Source: an uncultured Rhizobiaceae group bacterium (lineage in GTDB: Bacteria; Pseudomonadota; Alphaproteobacteria; Rhizobiales; Rhizobiaceae). From it: a DNA stretch of 38,169 bases. The stretch is from the NCBI GenBank assembly GCA_938010435.1, contig CALLUS010000029.1, positions 1-38,169 on the forward strand. The letters are read 5' to 3'. This document shows positions 17,150 to 24,449 of this stretch, piece by piece; the first letter of the stretch is position 1, and every line of letters begins with the position of its first letter. Made by a program: the position numbers and the translations under genes. The notes under the pieces were generated by a model, which searched no databases, was not told where the DNA came from, and saw only the letters and a program-made list of their open reading frames with translations.

Positions 17150-17830
17150 CTAAGCATGGGAACAGACTTCATCGAAGTCAAAGCGCGGAAGACGCTGGAA
17201 CAGTGCAGTCTCGTCCGCAACACCAATGTTGCATAAGAAATTCGATCGCAATGTCGTGCCTGCAAAAAACTCTTCGTCAACAATCTTGTTAGAAAAACCA
17301 GACATCGCGCCAACATCAAGCCCCATGGCCCGTGCGGCGATCATTAAATACCCACCTTGCAAGGTTGAATTACGATAGGCTGTGTCCAAAATATAATCTG
17401 GATTTCCATCATAGAGATGGCGGCGATCATCGTGTGGAAAGAGCTTGGGTAGTTCTTTCCAGAAGTCCAGATCATAAGCGACGATTACGGTTAGCGGCGC
17501 GCCCATGACCTTTGGAACATTCGCAGGTTTGAGAGATTTTGCCAAACGCTCACGACCTTCCTGCGACCGCACAAAGACAAACCGAGCAGGACAACCATTC
17601 ATACTGGTCGACCCCATTTTTACGATGTCATACATGCGTTGGATTTGCTCATCCGTAACAGGCGTGTCTTTCCAAGCATAGTGGGATCGTGCACGGGTTA
17701 AAATGAGATCGATGGATGCTTGATCCAGTGATGAAATTTCGTTTCGCAAATCCACAATATCTTGTTGTGCAGCGGCCTGTTGCACTTCCAAAGACGAAGA
17801 TTGGCTATTGCTGTTTTCAGTTGATGACAT
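17150..17830 (-). CDS. Nitroreductase-family protein (RutE/HadB-like)
   Basis: The product (226 residues from the ATG at 17830; a TTG at 17848 is possible) belongs to the flavin-dependent nitroreductase superfamily. It is close to the RutE/HadB branch: LTRARSHYAWKDTPV, MGSTSMNGCPARFVFVRS, NSTLQGGYLMIAARAMGLD and GAMSGF near the end. RutE reduces malonic semialdehyde in uracil breakdown, while HadB/TcpB-type members act as quinone reductases in chlorophenol pathways beside a hydroxyquinol dioxygenase. No other rut gene is present and a ring-cleavage dioxygenase lies in the same operon, so the quinone-reductase role fits better; this is inference. It is the first gene of the operon, divergent from the YCII gene. 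Confidence 0.85.
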   Translation of the reverse strand: MSSTENSNSQSSSLEVQQAAAQQDIVDLRNEISSLDQASIDLILTRARSHYAWKDTPVTDEQIQRMYDIVKMGSTSMNGCPARFVFVRSQEGRERLAKSLKPANVPKVMGAPLTVIVAYDLDFWKELPKLFPHDDRRHLYDGNPDYILDTAYRNSTLQGGYLMIAARAMGLDVGAMSGFSNKIVDEEFFAGTTLRSNFLCNIGVADETALFQRLPRFDFDEVCSHA

Positions 17831-17860
17831 TTCGAATTTCGCGATCAATTCTGTTGTCGA

Positions 17861-17890
17861 AAAATACCCATATTAATGTCTGACGGTCAA
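17861..17890 (-). promoter_or_regulatory. Predicted promoter of the nitroreductase-TRAP-dioxygenase operon
   Basis: On the minus strand TTGACC (plus 17885-17890) and TATTTT (plus 17861-17866) are 18 nt apart. The perfect palindrome at 17892-17905 begins 1 nt upstream of the -35 box. Confidence 0.5.
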
Positions 17891-17891
17891 T

Positions 17892-17905
17892 AAATATCGA
17901 TATTT
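17892..17905. promoter_or_regulatory. Perfect palindrome between divergent promoters (candidate operator)
   Basis: AAATATCGATATTT is a perfect 14-bp palindrome. It abuts the -35 box of the minus-strand operon and overlaps the -35 region of the YCII gene, so one bound regulator could control both. Confidence 0.55.
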
Positions 17906-17931
17906 TCTTTTCTCTATCCCTCGGATATAAT
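17903..17931 (+). promoter_or_regulatory. Predicted promoter of the YCII-family gene
   Basis: A consensus TATAAT lies at 17926-17931 with a weak -35 (TTTTCT, 17903-17908) at 17 nt. The start codon is 28 nt downstream. The weak -35 suggests dependence on an activator or control at the overlapping palindrome. Confidence 0.5.
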
Positions 17932-17959
17932 CTTCCTGACAAATCATAGGGAAAACATC

Positions 17960-18346
17960 ATGCCAACATGGGAAGAATACAAAACAGCAGCCAAAGAGCG
18001 AGGGTCTTTGGCGTTTGAGCTTTATGTTGTAGAAAGCACTCCAGCTAAAACACCGGATGACCTAAAAGCGAATCTACCAGATCATCTTGCCTATCAGGCA
18101 AAACTGGAAGCTAAAGGACGTTTGTTTCTGGCTGGACCCATGTCTAACCCAACTGGCGAACAAATGCTGGGAACAGGTCTCATCGTCTACCGCGCATCCT
18201 CCATGGAAGATGCACGAAAAATTGCAGAAGGTGATCCGATGCACAGCACAGGCACCCGCACATTTGTTTTGCGCAAATGGATGATCAACGAGGGCTCTCT
18301 CTCCCTATCACTGTCGCTGTCTCAACAAACGATCAAAGTGTCCTAG
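17960..18346 (+). CDS. YCII-family protein
   Basis: The 128-residue protein has the YciI/muconolactone-isomerase-like ferredoxin fold. The family's conserved His is His42 (LPDHLAYQAKLEAKG) and the Asp is Asp92 (AEGDPMHSTGTRTFVLRKW). This pair forms the catalytic dyad in TftG, the YCII enzyme that removes chloride from 5-chlorohydroxyquinol. Here the gene is divergent from an operon with a quinone-reductase-like nitroreductase and a hydroxyquinol-type dioxygenase, the two activities needed after such a step, so a related role is plausible. After the domain the C-terminus carries an odd Ser-Leu repeat (GSLSLSLSLSQQ). The substrate is unproven. Confidence 0.85.
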   Translation: MPTWEEYKTAAKERGSLAFELYVVESTPAKTPDDLKANLPDHLAYQAKLEAKGRLFLAGPMSNPTGEQMLGTGLIVYRASSMEDARKIAEGDPMHSTGTRTFVLRKWMINEGSLSLSLSLSQQTIKVS

Positions 18347-18381
18347 CCTGCTGTGCGACGCGGTTTACCCCGCGTTGCATT

Positions 18382-19620
18382 TCACTTGCCACGCACTGCA
18401 TCTTCGTACCACTTCACCAACATCTGACGCTCCTCGACAGTCATGTTGGAAAGATTGCCCGGCGGCATGGCGTGGCTGCGGCCGGCTTGAATGTAAATCT
18501 CACGTGCATATTTGGCGATATCCGTTTCCTCTTCCAAGATCACGTCCTTTGGCGGAACAATCATACCCTCCCACACAGGTTCTTTGGCATGGCACATGGA
18601 ACAACGTCCCTGCACCGTTTCGGCCGCTTGCTGAAAGCCTTTGGCCGACATGAACTGTTGTTGGCGTGGCGTAATCAGTGATGCATTGGCTTCACCGGTC
18701 GACAATTTTGGCACCGTGGACAACCAAGCTGCCAAGACGAACAGAATGGCCGTCGCCAACCATGTCCAAGACGGTCCTTTTCCTGTTGAATGCATGGTGT
18801 TGAAATAGTGACGAATTGTGACACCCATCAAGAACACGAGCGCTGCGATGATCCAGTTGTATTCAGTGGCAAATGCCAAAGGATAGTGGTTCGACAACAT
18901 CAGGAACAAGACAGGCAAAGTTAGATAGTTGTTGTGGGTGGAGCGTTGTTTGGCGATGACCCCGTATTTCGGGTCAGGCGAACGGCCTGCCTTCAGGTCG
19001 GCCACCACGATGCGTTGGTTGGGCATGATGATGAAAAATACATTCGCCGTCATAATCGTTGCGGTGAAAGCGCCTAAATGTAAGAGCGCAGCCCTACCTG
19101 TGAAGACCTCGTTATATCCCCAAGCCATGGCCACAAGCAGAACGAAAAGCAACACCATCAAACCATTCATATTGCCACCGATGAACTTGCTCTTGCAGAG
19201 GAAGTCATAAATCACCCAGCCAATGGCCAACGACCCCGCCGAAATCGCAATGGCTTGCCAAACCTGTAAATCTGCTTTGGCGCGGTCGATGAGAAAGAGC
19301 TCCGCCCCTGCCCAATACATTATTGCCAGCAATGCTGCGCCCGAAAGCCAAGTGGAATAGCTTTGCCATTTGTGCCACGTGAGGTGTTCGGGCAATCTCG
19401 CCGGAGCGACCAAATATTTTGTGGTGTGATAGAACCCGCCGCCGTGGACTTCCCATTCTTCGCCGTAAGCGCCTTCGGGCATGTCTTCAGCAGGTTTTAA
19501 AGAGAGATCGAGCGCGATGAAATAAAAGCTCGCACCAATCCAAGCCATGGCCGTGATGACGTGTAACCAACGCACGGCAAAGCCGAGCCAATCCCACATC
19601 ACTGCATAATCGTAATACAT
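18382..19620 (-). CDS. puuD: Urate hydroxylase PuuD (membrane urate oxidase with cytochrome c domain)
   Basis: This 412-residue protein has an N-terminal membrane part of about eight hydrophobic segments (opening WLHVITAMAWIGASFYFIALD) and a C-terminal cytochrome c domain. The haem motif C340-S-M-C-H344 and a likely axial Met in HAMPPGN (about 385) are clear. PuuD oxidises urate to 5-hydroxyisourate and passes electrons to the respiratory chain instead of to oxygen, so no peroxide is made. The start at 19620 has GGGAG about 7 nt upstream; upstream codons lack family resemblance. It is divergent from a LysR regulator, and the next pathway enzymes are encoded at 21606-24406. Confidence 0.93.
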   Translation of the reverse strand: MYYDYAVMWDWLGFAVRWLHVITAMAWIGASFYFIALDLSLKPAEDMPEGAYGEEWEVHGGGFYHTTKYLVAPARLPEHLTWHKWQSYSTWLSGAALLAIMYWAGAELFLIDRAKADLQVWQAIAISAGSLAIGWVIYDFLCKSKFIGGNMNGLMVLLFVLLVAMAWGYNEVFTGRAALLHLGAFTATIMTANVFFIIMPNQRIVVADLKAGRSPDPKYGVIAKQRSTHNNYLTLPVLFLMLSNHYPLAFATEYNWIIAALVFLMGVTIRHYFNTMHSTGKGPSWTWLATAILFVLAAWLSTVPKLSTGEANASLITPRQQQFMSAKGFQQAAETVQGRCSMCHAKEPVWEGMIVPPKDVILEEETDIAKYAREIYIQAGRSHAMPPGNLSNMTVEERQMLVKWYEDAVRGK

Positions 19621-19681
19621 AGCCTGCTCCCAAACGCGTTCTGGGCGTGTCCTTACGCAACGTTGCAGACATTGCCAAATC

Positions 19682-19712
19682 TGGAATTCAACAATAATAC
19701 CGATAAATTCCA
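19682..19712. promoter_or_regulatory. Spaced inverted repeat between puuD and the LysR gene
   Basis: TGGAATT and AATTCCA form a perfect 7-bp inverted repeat with a 17-nt AT-rich spacer. It sits midway between the divergent start codons, where a LysR-type regulator would be expected to bind. It does not match the short T-N11-A box closely, so the assignment is tentative. Confidence 0.35.
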
Positions 19713-19751
19713 AGCACTTTCAAATTTTTCAAGGCAATGATAGGAAGCCCC

Positions 19752-20648
19752 ATGCCTTACGTTGCCAATCTCCGCACTTTCATCCGCGTTTATGATCTTG
19801 GAAACATGTCTGCCGCGGGGCGTGATTTGCGCATTTCGGCGGCCGTGGCAAGCAGCCGCATTTCCGAATTGGAAAAGCACCTCGGCGTGCGCCTGTTCAA
19901 CCGCACCACACGCAGTTTGAAACCCACGGAACATGGGGAACTGTTTTACAAAGGTGCGACCAAAATTCTGGACACAATCGAAGAAGCGGAAGGCAGCATT
20001 GCCGACGTCACCGCCAGCCCGAAAGGGTCGGTGTTCATCGCGGCTCCTCTCGGCATCGGCAAAAAAATCATCGCTCCCCTCGTCCCATCATTCAAAGCGA
20101 AATACCCTGATGTGAATGTACGGTTGCGGCTCACCGACCGCAAGATTGATATCACCAATGAAGGGCTAAACGCCGCTTTCGTTTTGGGGCAATTGCCGGA
20201 TTCAGAAATGCGCGTCCGCTCGCTTCACAATTTCGAACGCCTTCTGTGCGCATCGCCCGACTACATCACAAAACACGGCATGCCGAAAGATGGCGCAGAC
20301 TTGCACAACCACCAATGCCTGCTGCTGCGTTTCCCGGGCTTGGAAGAATTTTACTGGACGTTGCAGATCGACGGCAAAAACATCCGCCACAACCTCAACA
20401 GCCCCATGGAATCCGATGATGGCGACGTGCTCACCGCATGGGCGCTAGAAGGCTGTGGCATCGTCAACAAAACACGGTTCGAAGTGGAAGACGCATTGGC
20501 CAGCGGCCAGCTAGTGGAAATCCTCAAAAACACCCCACCCACATCAATCCCATTCTCCTGCATCTTCCCCCACAAACGATTGCAAGACCCGAAAACAAGA
20601 CTGTTAATCGAGCACATGGTTGAAGGGTGTAAAGCGCGGTTGGGTTAG
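19752..20648 (+). CDS. LysR-family transcriptional regulator
   Basis: The product (298 residues from the ATG at 19752) has an N-terminal helix-turn-helix with the LysR signature GNMSAAGRDLRISAAVASSRISELEKHLGVRLFNRTTRSL. A periplasmic-binding-like effector domain follows (about 88-290). The ATG at 19752 is chosen over 19737 because AGGAAG lies just upstream of it. It is transcribed away from puuD across a 131-nt spacer, so it probably controls puuD and perhaps the other urate genes, with urate or an intermediate as effector; that is inference from position. Confidence 0.9.
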   Translation: MPYVANLRTFIRVYDLGNMSAAGRDLRISAAVASSRISELEKHLGVRLFNRTTRSLKPTEHGELFYKGATKILDTIEEAEGSIADVTASPKGSVFIAAPLGIGKKIIAPLVPSFKAKYPDVNVRLRLTDRKIDITNEGLNAAFVLGQLPDSEMRVRSLHNFERLLCASPDYITKHGMPKDGADLHNHQCLLLRFPGLEEFYWTLQIDGKNIRHNLNSPMESDDGDVLTAWALEGCGIVNKTRFEVEDALASGQLVEILKNTPPTSIPFSCIFPHKRLQDPKTRLLIEHMVEGCKARLG

Positions 20649-20761
20649 AGGTTTTGGTGCTGAATACAGAATTGTGTGAACGTCAGCATTGCGGACTTTT
20701 CAGACCTTCGTCGCAACTGTTCGAATGACTGGTATCAGAAAGTTCAAGAAACTTACTGACT

Positions 20762-21496
20762 CTAAAAGCTGCGTCCAAGCAATGCTAATGCCGAAAGGGT
20801 TGCCAGCCCAAGTGCCCATGGCCGAATTGCACCGCGCGCAAATCGAGCAGCCAGTGGGCGGGAGGCCCAAAGCGCAACTGGAACCAATGGTGCGAGTGAC
20901 GCCGCAAACGCAAGCTGTGGCAGCGTGAGAACGCCTGCGACGGATAACGCAATGATAGCTACGAGCGTTCCAAAACCATAGAAGGCGTTTTGAGTAGCAG
21001 CAGCCCTTCGTGTTTCAACATTAGCGTACAAAATGGCCATCGGAGGTGCCCCGATACCGGTAAGCGTACCCATCACACCGCTGACACCACCAGCAGCAAA
21101 GAGAGACCTGTTGGAAATAGGGAATGACAGCCCTAGTACAGTCAAACCAACTGCAAAAAGCACGACCAGCCCGACAATGATCGCCAATGAATCTGTGCCA
21201 ACAACAGCCGTAGCGATGTATGCGGCAATTCCAGCGCCCAAGATGCGACCCGTAAATCCGGCTGGTAAGTCCCGCCACTGAACAGCATCTCTGCTACTCA
21301 AAAGCGACCCCGAGCCGATCAGGAACCCGACGAGGACAACGGTTCCGGGCAACCATTCGGGTGCGACCATCGCCATAACTGGCGCTGCAAACATTCCGTA
21401 GCCTGCCCCAGATAACCGCTGAACAAGGGTCCCGACGAAGACTGTTATGGCACAAACAAGCCAAGGTCCGATTTCCGGCAGTAATGTAGGTGGCAT
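20762..21496 (-). CDS. Sulfite exporter TauE/SafE (TSUP) family permease
   Basis: This 244-residue inner-membrane protein has about eight hydrophobic segments arranged as two halves, as in TauE/SafE (PF01925). Typical features are the N-terminal VQRLSGAGYGMFAAPVMAMVAPEWLPGTVVL and a matching second repeat beginning ISNRSLFAAGGVSGVMGTLTGIGAPPMAILY. TSUP members move organosulfur compounds, sulfite or other small anions. Its substrate is unknown. It lies 109 nt downstream of the hydroxyisourate hydrolase gene on the same strand, inside the urate cluster, which raises the possibility that it exports or imports a purine-pathway anion. Confidence 0.85.
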   Translation of the reverse strand: MPPTLLPEIGPWLVCAITVFVGTLVQRLSGAGYGMFAAPVMAMVAPEWLPGTVVLVGFLIGSGSLLSSRDAVQWRDLPAGFTGRILGAGIAAYIATAVVGTDSLAIIVGLVVLFAVGLTVLGLSFPISNRSLFAAGGVSGVMGTLTGIGAPPMAILYANVETRRAAATQNAFYGFGTLVAIIALSVAGVLTLPQLAFAASLAPLVPVALWASRPLAARFARGAIRPWALGLATLSALALLGRSF

Positions 21497-21605
21497 TCTA
21501 AAAACGTCTCTCTATCTGCATCGCTAAATAATCATCTACGGAAATAGCGGTCATTTATCTATAGCGCAGCGTCCGGTAAAATGGGCTCGAAGCTGCCACT
21601 CCCCC

Positions 21606-21965
21606 TCAACTCCCCCGATAGGTCGAAAAACTGAACGGTGAAGCCAATAGTGGCACGTGGTAGTGGCTGGTTGCGTCGTCTATTCCGAAGCGAATGGGGA
21701 CCACGTCTATAAACGAGTGGTCGCTTTTTGGGGCGTGGCCTTTGAAATAGTCACCAATTTTGAACACGAGTTCATATGTTCCCACGTCCAATTCCCCTTT
21801 TGGAATGATCGGGCTGTTGGTTCTGCCATCATCATTGGTGATGGTGGATGTCATGTGCGTTCTGACTTCACCATCCAGTTTGTAGAGATCGATGGACACA
21901 CCTTCTGCGGGGCAACCGCGGGCAGTATCCAGAATGTGGGTGGTGAGAAAACCTTGCTCGGCCAT
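21606..21965 (-). CDS. uraH: 5-Hydroxyisourate hydrolase (transthyretin-like)
   Basis: The 119-residue protein is a transthyretin-related HIUase, which hydrolyses 5-hydroxyisourate (the product of PuuD) to OHCU. The conserved N-terminal FLTTHILDTARGCPA (His of THVLD type) and the C-terminal SHYHVPLLASPFSFSTYRGS, ending in the diagnostic YRGS, are both intact. The start at 21965 is preceded by GGAG at 7 nt; an upstream frame extension lacks support. No signal peptide is present. It diverges from the PuuE-UraD gene across about 159 nt. Confidence 0.95.
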   Translation of the reverse strand: MAEQGFLTTHILDTARGCPAEGVSIDLYKLDGEVRTHMTSTITNDDGRTNSPIIPKGELDVGTYELVFKIGDYFKGHAPKSDHSFIDVVPIRFGIDDATSHYHVPLLASPFSFSTYRGS

Positions 21966-22124
21966 GACGATCTCCAAATGCAATTTTGAACCTGCACTCT
22001 AAGATGATATTTGCAGCGCACAAGCAATAGGCATACATGACTTTCAGTTCTTCAAATAAATTTTGAATATCTCAACGATCATTCGTCTATATCATGGAAT
22101 GCAGAACTCAAAAGGAAGCTGTCG

Positions 22125-23567
22125 GTGCATTACCCTCGAAACATGCGTGGTTACGGACCACAAACGCCCGATCCCCATTGGCCGAACCCAAATGGCAAAG
22201 GGTCGGATAAAGGCGGCGCGAAAATCGCGGTGCAATTTGTGGTCAATTACGAAGAAGGTGGTGAGAACTGTACACTCCATGGGGACGCAGGTTCTGAAGC
22301 GTTTTTATCTGAAATCGTTGGCGCAGCTTCATGGCCGGACCAACGCCATTGGAACATGGAATCGATCTATGAATATGGCGCGCGGTCAGGCTTCTGGCGT
22401 TTGCACCGTTTGTTCACTGAAAACCATATTCCCGTCACGGTTTATGGCGTTGCCACAGCTTTGCAGCGTTCGCCGGAACAAGTGCAAGCCATGTTGGATG
22501 CGGATTGGGAAATCGCATCACACGGTTTGAAATGGGTAGAGTATAAAGACTTCGCCCGTGAAGATGAAAAAACCTGTTTGGATGAGGCCGTTGTGCTGCA
22601 CACTGCTGTCACAGGCGAACGTCCACGCGGATGGTATTTGGGGCGCTGCAGTGAGAACACAGTCGACCTTGTCACCGAAGAAGGTAGTTTTGATTATATT
22701 TCCGACACTTATGACGACGATCTGCCCTATTGGCGCAACCATGCGGACCGCGATCAACTGATTATTCCCTATACGCTGGATTGCAACGACATGCGCTTTG
22801 CCACACCGCAAGGGTTTAACTCTGGCGATCAATTCGAAACCTATCTGCGCGATACATTCGACACGCTTTATGCTGAAGGCCAAGCTGGTCAAGCGAAGAT
22901 GATGAACATCGGATTGCACTGCCGTCTCATTGGTCGACCCGGCCGATTGGCTGCGCTCAAACGTTTTATCGAGTATGCAAAGTCTCACGATGATGTTTGG
23001 TTTGCGCGCCGTATTGATATTGCAGACCATTGGGCCGCAACCCATCCGCCTGCTCCTCAAAAAGAACAACCATCGCTGGTCAGCAAGAACGAATTCGTTT
23101 CAAAATATGGTGGCGTGTTTGAACATTCTCCGTGGATTGCAGAGCACGCTTACGATGCTGGCCTTGGCGCGGCCAACGACACGGCAAACGGCTTGCATTA
23201 TGCCATGAAAATTCAGTTCCGCTTGGCAAGCAATGAACAACGCCTCGGCGTGTTGAATGCCCACCCAGACCTTGCGGGCAAACTTGCAGCAGCAAATCGT
23301 CTCACGGCAGAATCCACCAGCGAACAGGCAAGCGCGGGTCTGGATTCACTCACTGATGAAGAACGCGTCACGTTCACATCACTGAACAGCCAATACACCG
23401 AGAAATTCGGATTCCCCTTCATCATCGCCGTGAAGGGGCTGACCAAAGCGCATATTCTTGATGCGTTTAAAACACGGATCGACAATGACCGTGATACAGA
23501 ATTCAACACGGCCTGTTTGCAGGTTGAGAAAATCGCACTCCTGCGTTTGAAAGATTTACTGTCATGA
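22125..23567 (+). CDS. puuE: Allantoinase PuuE fused to OHCU decarboxylase UraD
   Basis: The 480-residue protein joins two enzymes. Residues about 1-308 are a PuuE-type allantoinase of the polysaccharide-deacetylase fold (AVQFVVNYEEGGEN, ASHGLKWVEY, GLHCRLIGRPGR), which converts allantoin to allantoate without the metal centre of classical allantoinases. Residues about 318-478 are UraD, which decarboxylates OHCU to S-allantoin (FEHSPWIAE with His334, HPDLAGK 380-386, FTSLNSQYTEKFGFPFI). The domain order is opposite to the reaction order (UraD acts first). The start codon is GTG at 22125 with AAGGAAG 6 nt upstream. Its stop overlaps the next gene (ATGA). The fusion would channel the intermediate between steps. 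Confidence 0.93.
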   Translation: MHYPRNMRGYGPQTPDPHWPNPNGKGSDKGGAKIAVQFVVNYEEGGENCTLHGDAGSEAFLSEIVGAASWPDQRHWNMESIYEYGARSGFWRLHRLFTENHIPVTVYGVATALQRSPEQVQAMLDADWEIASHGLKWVEYKDFAREDEKTCLDEAVVLHTAVTGERPRGWYLGRCSENTVDLVTEEGSFDYISDTYDDDLPYWRNHADRDQLIIPYTLDCNDMRFATPQGFNSGDQFETYLRDTFDTLYAEGQAGQAKMMNIGLHCRLIGRPGRLAALKRFIEYAKSHDDVWFARRIDIADHWAATHPPAPQKEQPSLVSKNEFVSKYGGVFEHSPWIAEHAYDAGLGAANDTANGLHYAMKIQFRLASNEQRLGVLNAHPDLAGKLAAANRLTAESTSEQASAGLDSLTDEERVTFTSLNSQYTEKFGFPFIIAVKGLTKAHILDAFKTRIDNDRDTEFNTACLQVEKIALLRLKDLLS

Positions 23568-24406
23568 CCACCAAACCCACGCGCACTTATTTCAAGCCAG
23601 AAGGTGGCCTGCCGCCGCAAACGGCACGTATGGATGAACGCGCGGTGTTCACCGACGCTTATGCTGTGCTTCCCGCCAACACGATGAGTGACATCACGGC
23701 GAGCTTCTTGCCCTTCTGGGACAAAACGCGGTTGTGGATCATCGCGCGCCCTCTTTCAGGATTTGCCGAAACCTTCTCCCAGTATATCATGGATGTGGAA
23801 CCCGACGGTGGAAGCGAAAAACCAGAACTCGACGACACAGCAGAAAGTGTTTTGTTCGTCGTGGATGGGAAAATGCGTCTGGTGATTGATGACGAAACTT
23901 TTGAAATGACCGAAGGCGGATATGCCTTCATTCCACCCGCTGCCAATTGGAGTGTGAAAAACACATCATCCAACAACGTGCGCTTTCACTGGATTCGCAA
24001 ACAATATGAAGCGGTGGACGGTATCGATGCACCAACGGCCTTTGTGGTCAACGAACAAGACATTGAACCCACCGTCATGCCAGACACCGAAGGCAAATGG
24101 GCGACAACACGTTTTGTGGATGCCTCAGACATGCGCCACGACATGCATGTGACCATTGTGACTTTCCAGCCCGGCGGTGTAATCCCCTTTCCCGAAACCC
24201 ATGTGATGGAACACGGGCTTTACGTGCTGGAAGGCAAAGCCGTTTACAAACTCAATCAAGATTGGGTGGAAGTGGAAGCCGGAGATTTCATGTGGCTGCG
24301 CGCCTTCTGCCCACAAGCCTGTTATGCAGGCGGCCCAACCCCGTTCCGCTATCTGCTTTACAAAGATGTAAACCGCCACGCGAAACTGGGAAGTTACGTA
24401 CGATAA
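23564..24406 (+). CDS. allE: (S)-ureidoglycine aminohydrolase (bicupin)
   Basis: The 280-residue protein has two cupin domains. It matches the ureidoglycine aminohydrolase family: YAVLPANTMSDITASFLPFW and RLWIIARPLSGFAETFSQYIM in the first half. The metal site in the second half has Glu211, His213, His217 and Gln251, the same spacing as the Mn ligands of the plant enzyme. It releases ammonia from S-ureidoglycine to give S-ureidoglycolate. It is translationally coupled to the PuuE-UraD gene (4-nt overlap). The step between allantoate and ureidoglycine (allantoate amidohydrolase) is not encoded in the window. Confidence 0.93.
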   Translation: MTTKPTRTYFKPEGGLPPQTARMDERAVFTDAYAVLPANTMSDITASFLPFWDKTRLWIIARPLSGFAETFSQYIMDVEPDGGSEKPELDDTAESVLFVVDGKMRLVIDDETFEMTEGGYAFIPPAANWSVKNTSSNNVRFHWIRKQYEAVDGIDAPTAFVVNEQDIEPTVMPDTEGKWATTRFVDASDMRHDMHVTIVTFQPGGVIPFPETHVMEHGLYVLEGKAVYKLNQDWVEVEAGDFMWLRAFCPQACYAGGPTPFRYLLYKDVNRHAKLGSYVR

Positions 24407-24449
24407 GAAATCCGATGGATTGGAATTGATCAATCTCAGCCGTGGGAAG

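Noticed and set aside
17150-17830. Nitroreductase as part of a rut uracil operon (RutE)
   Set aside because: The sequence is RutE-like, but no rutA, B, C, D, F or G is nearby and the operon content is aromatic catabolism, so the symbol rutE was not used.
21966-22124. Riboswitch or purine-responsive leader between HIUase and PuuE-UraD genes
   Set aside because: No conserved aptamer-like stems were recognised; the spacer is short and shared by two divergent genes.
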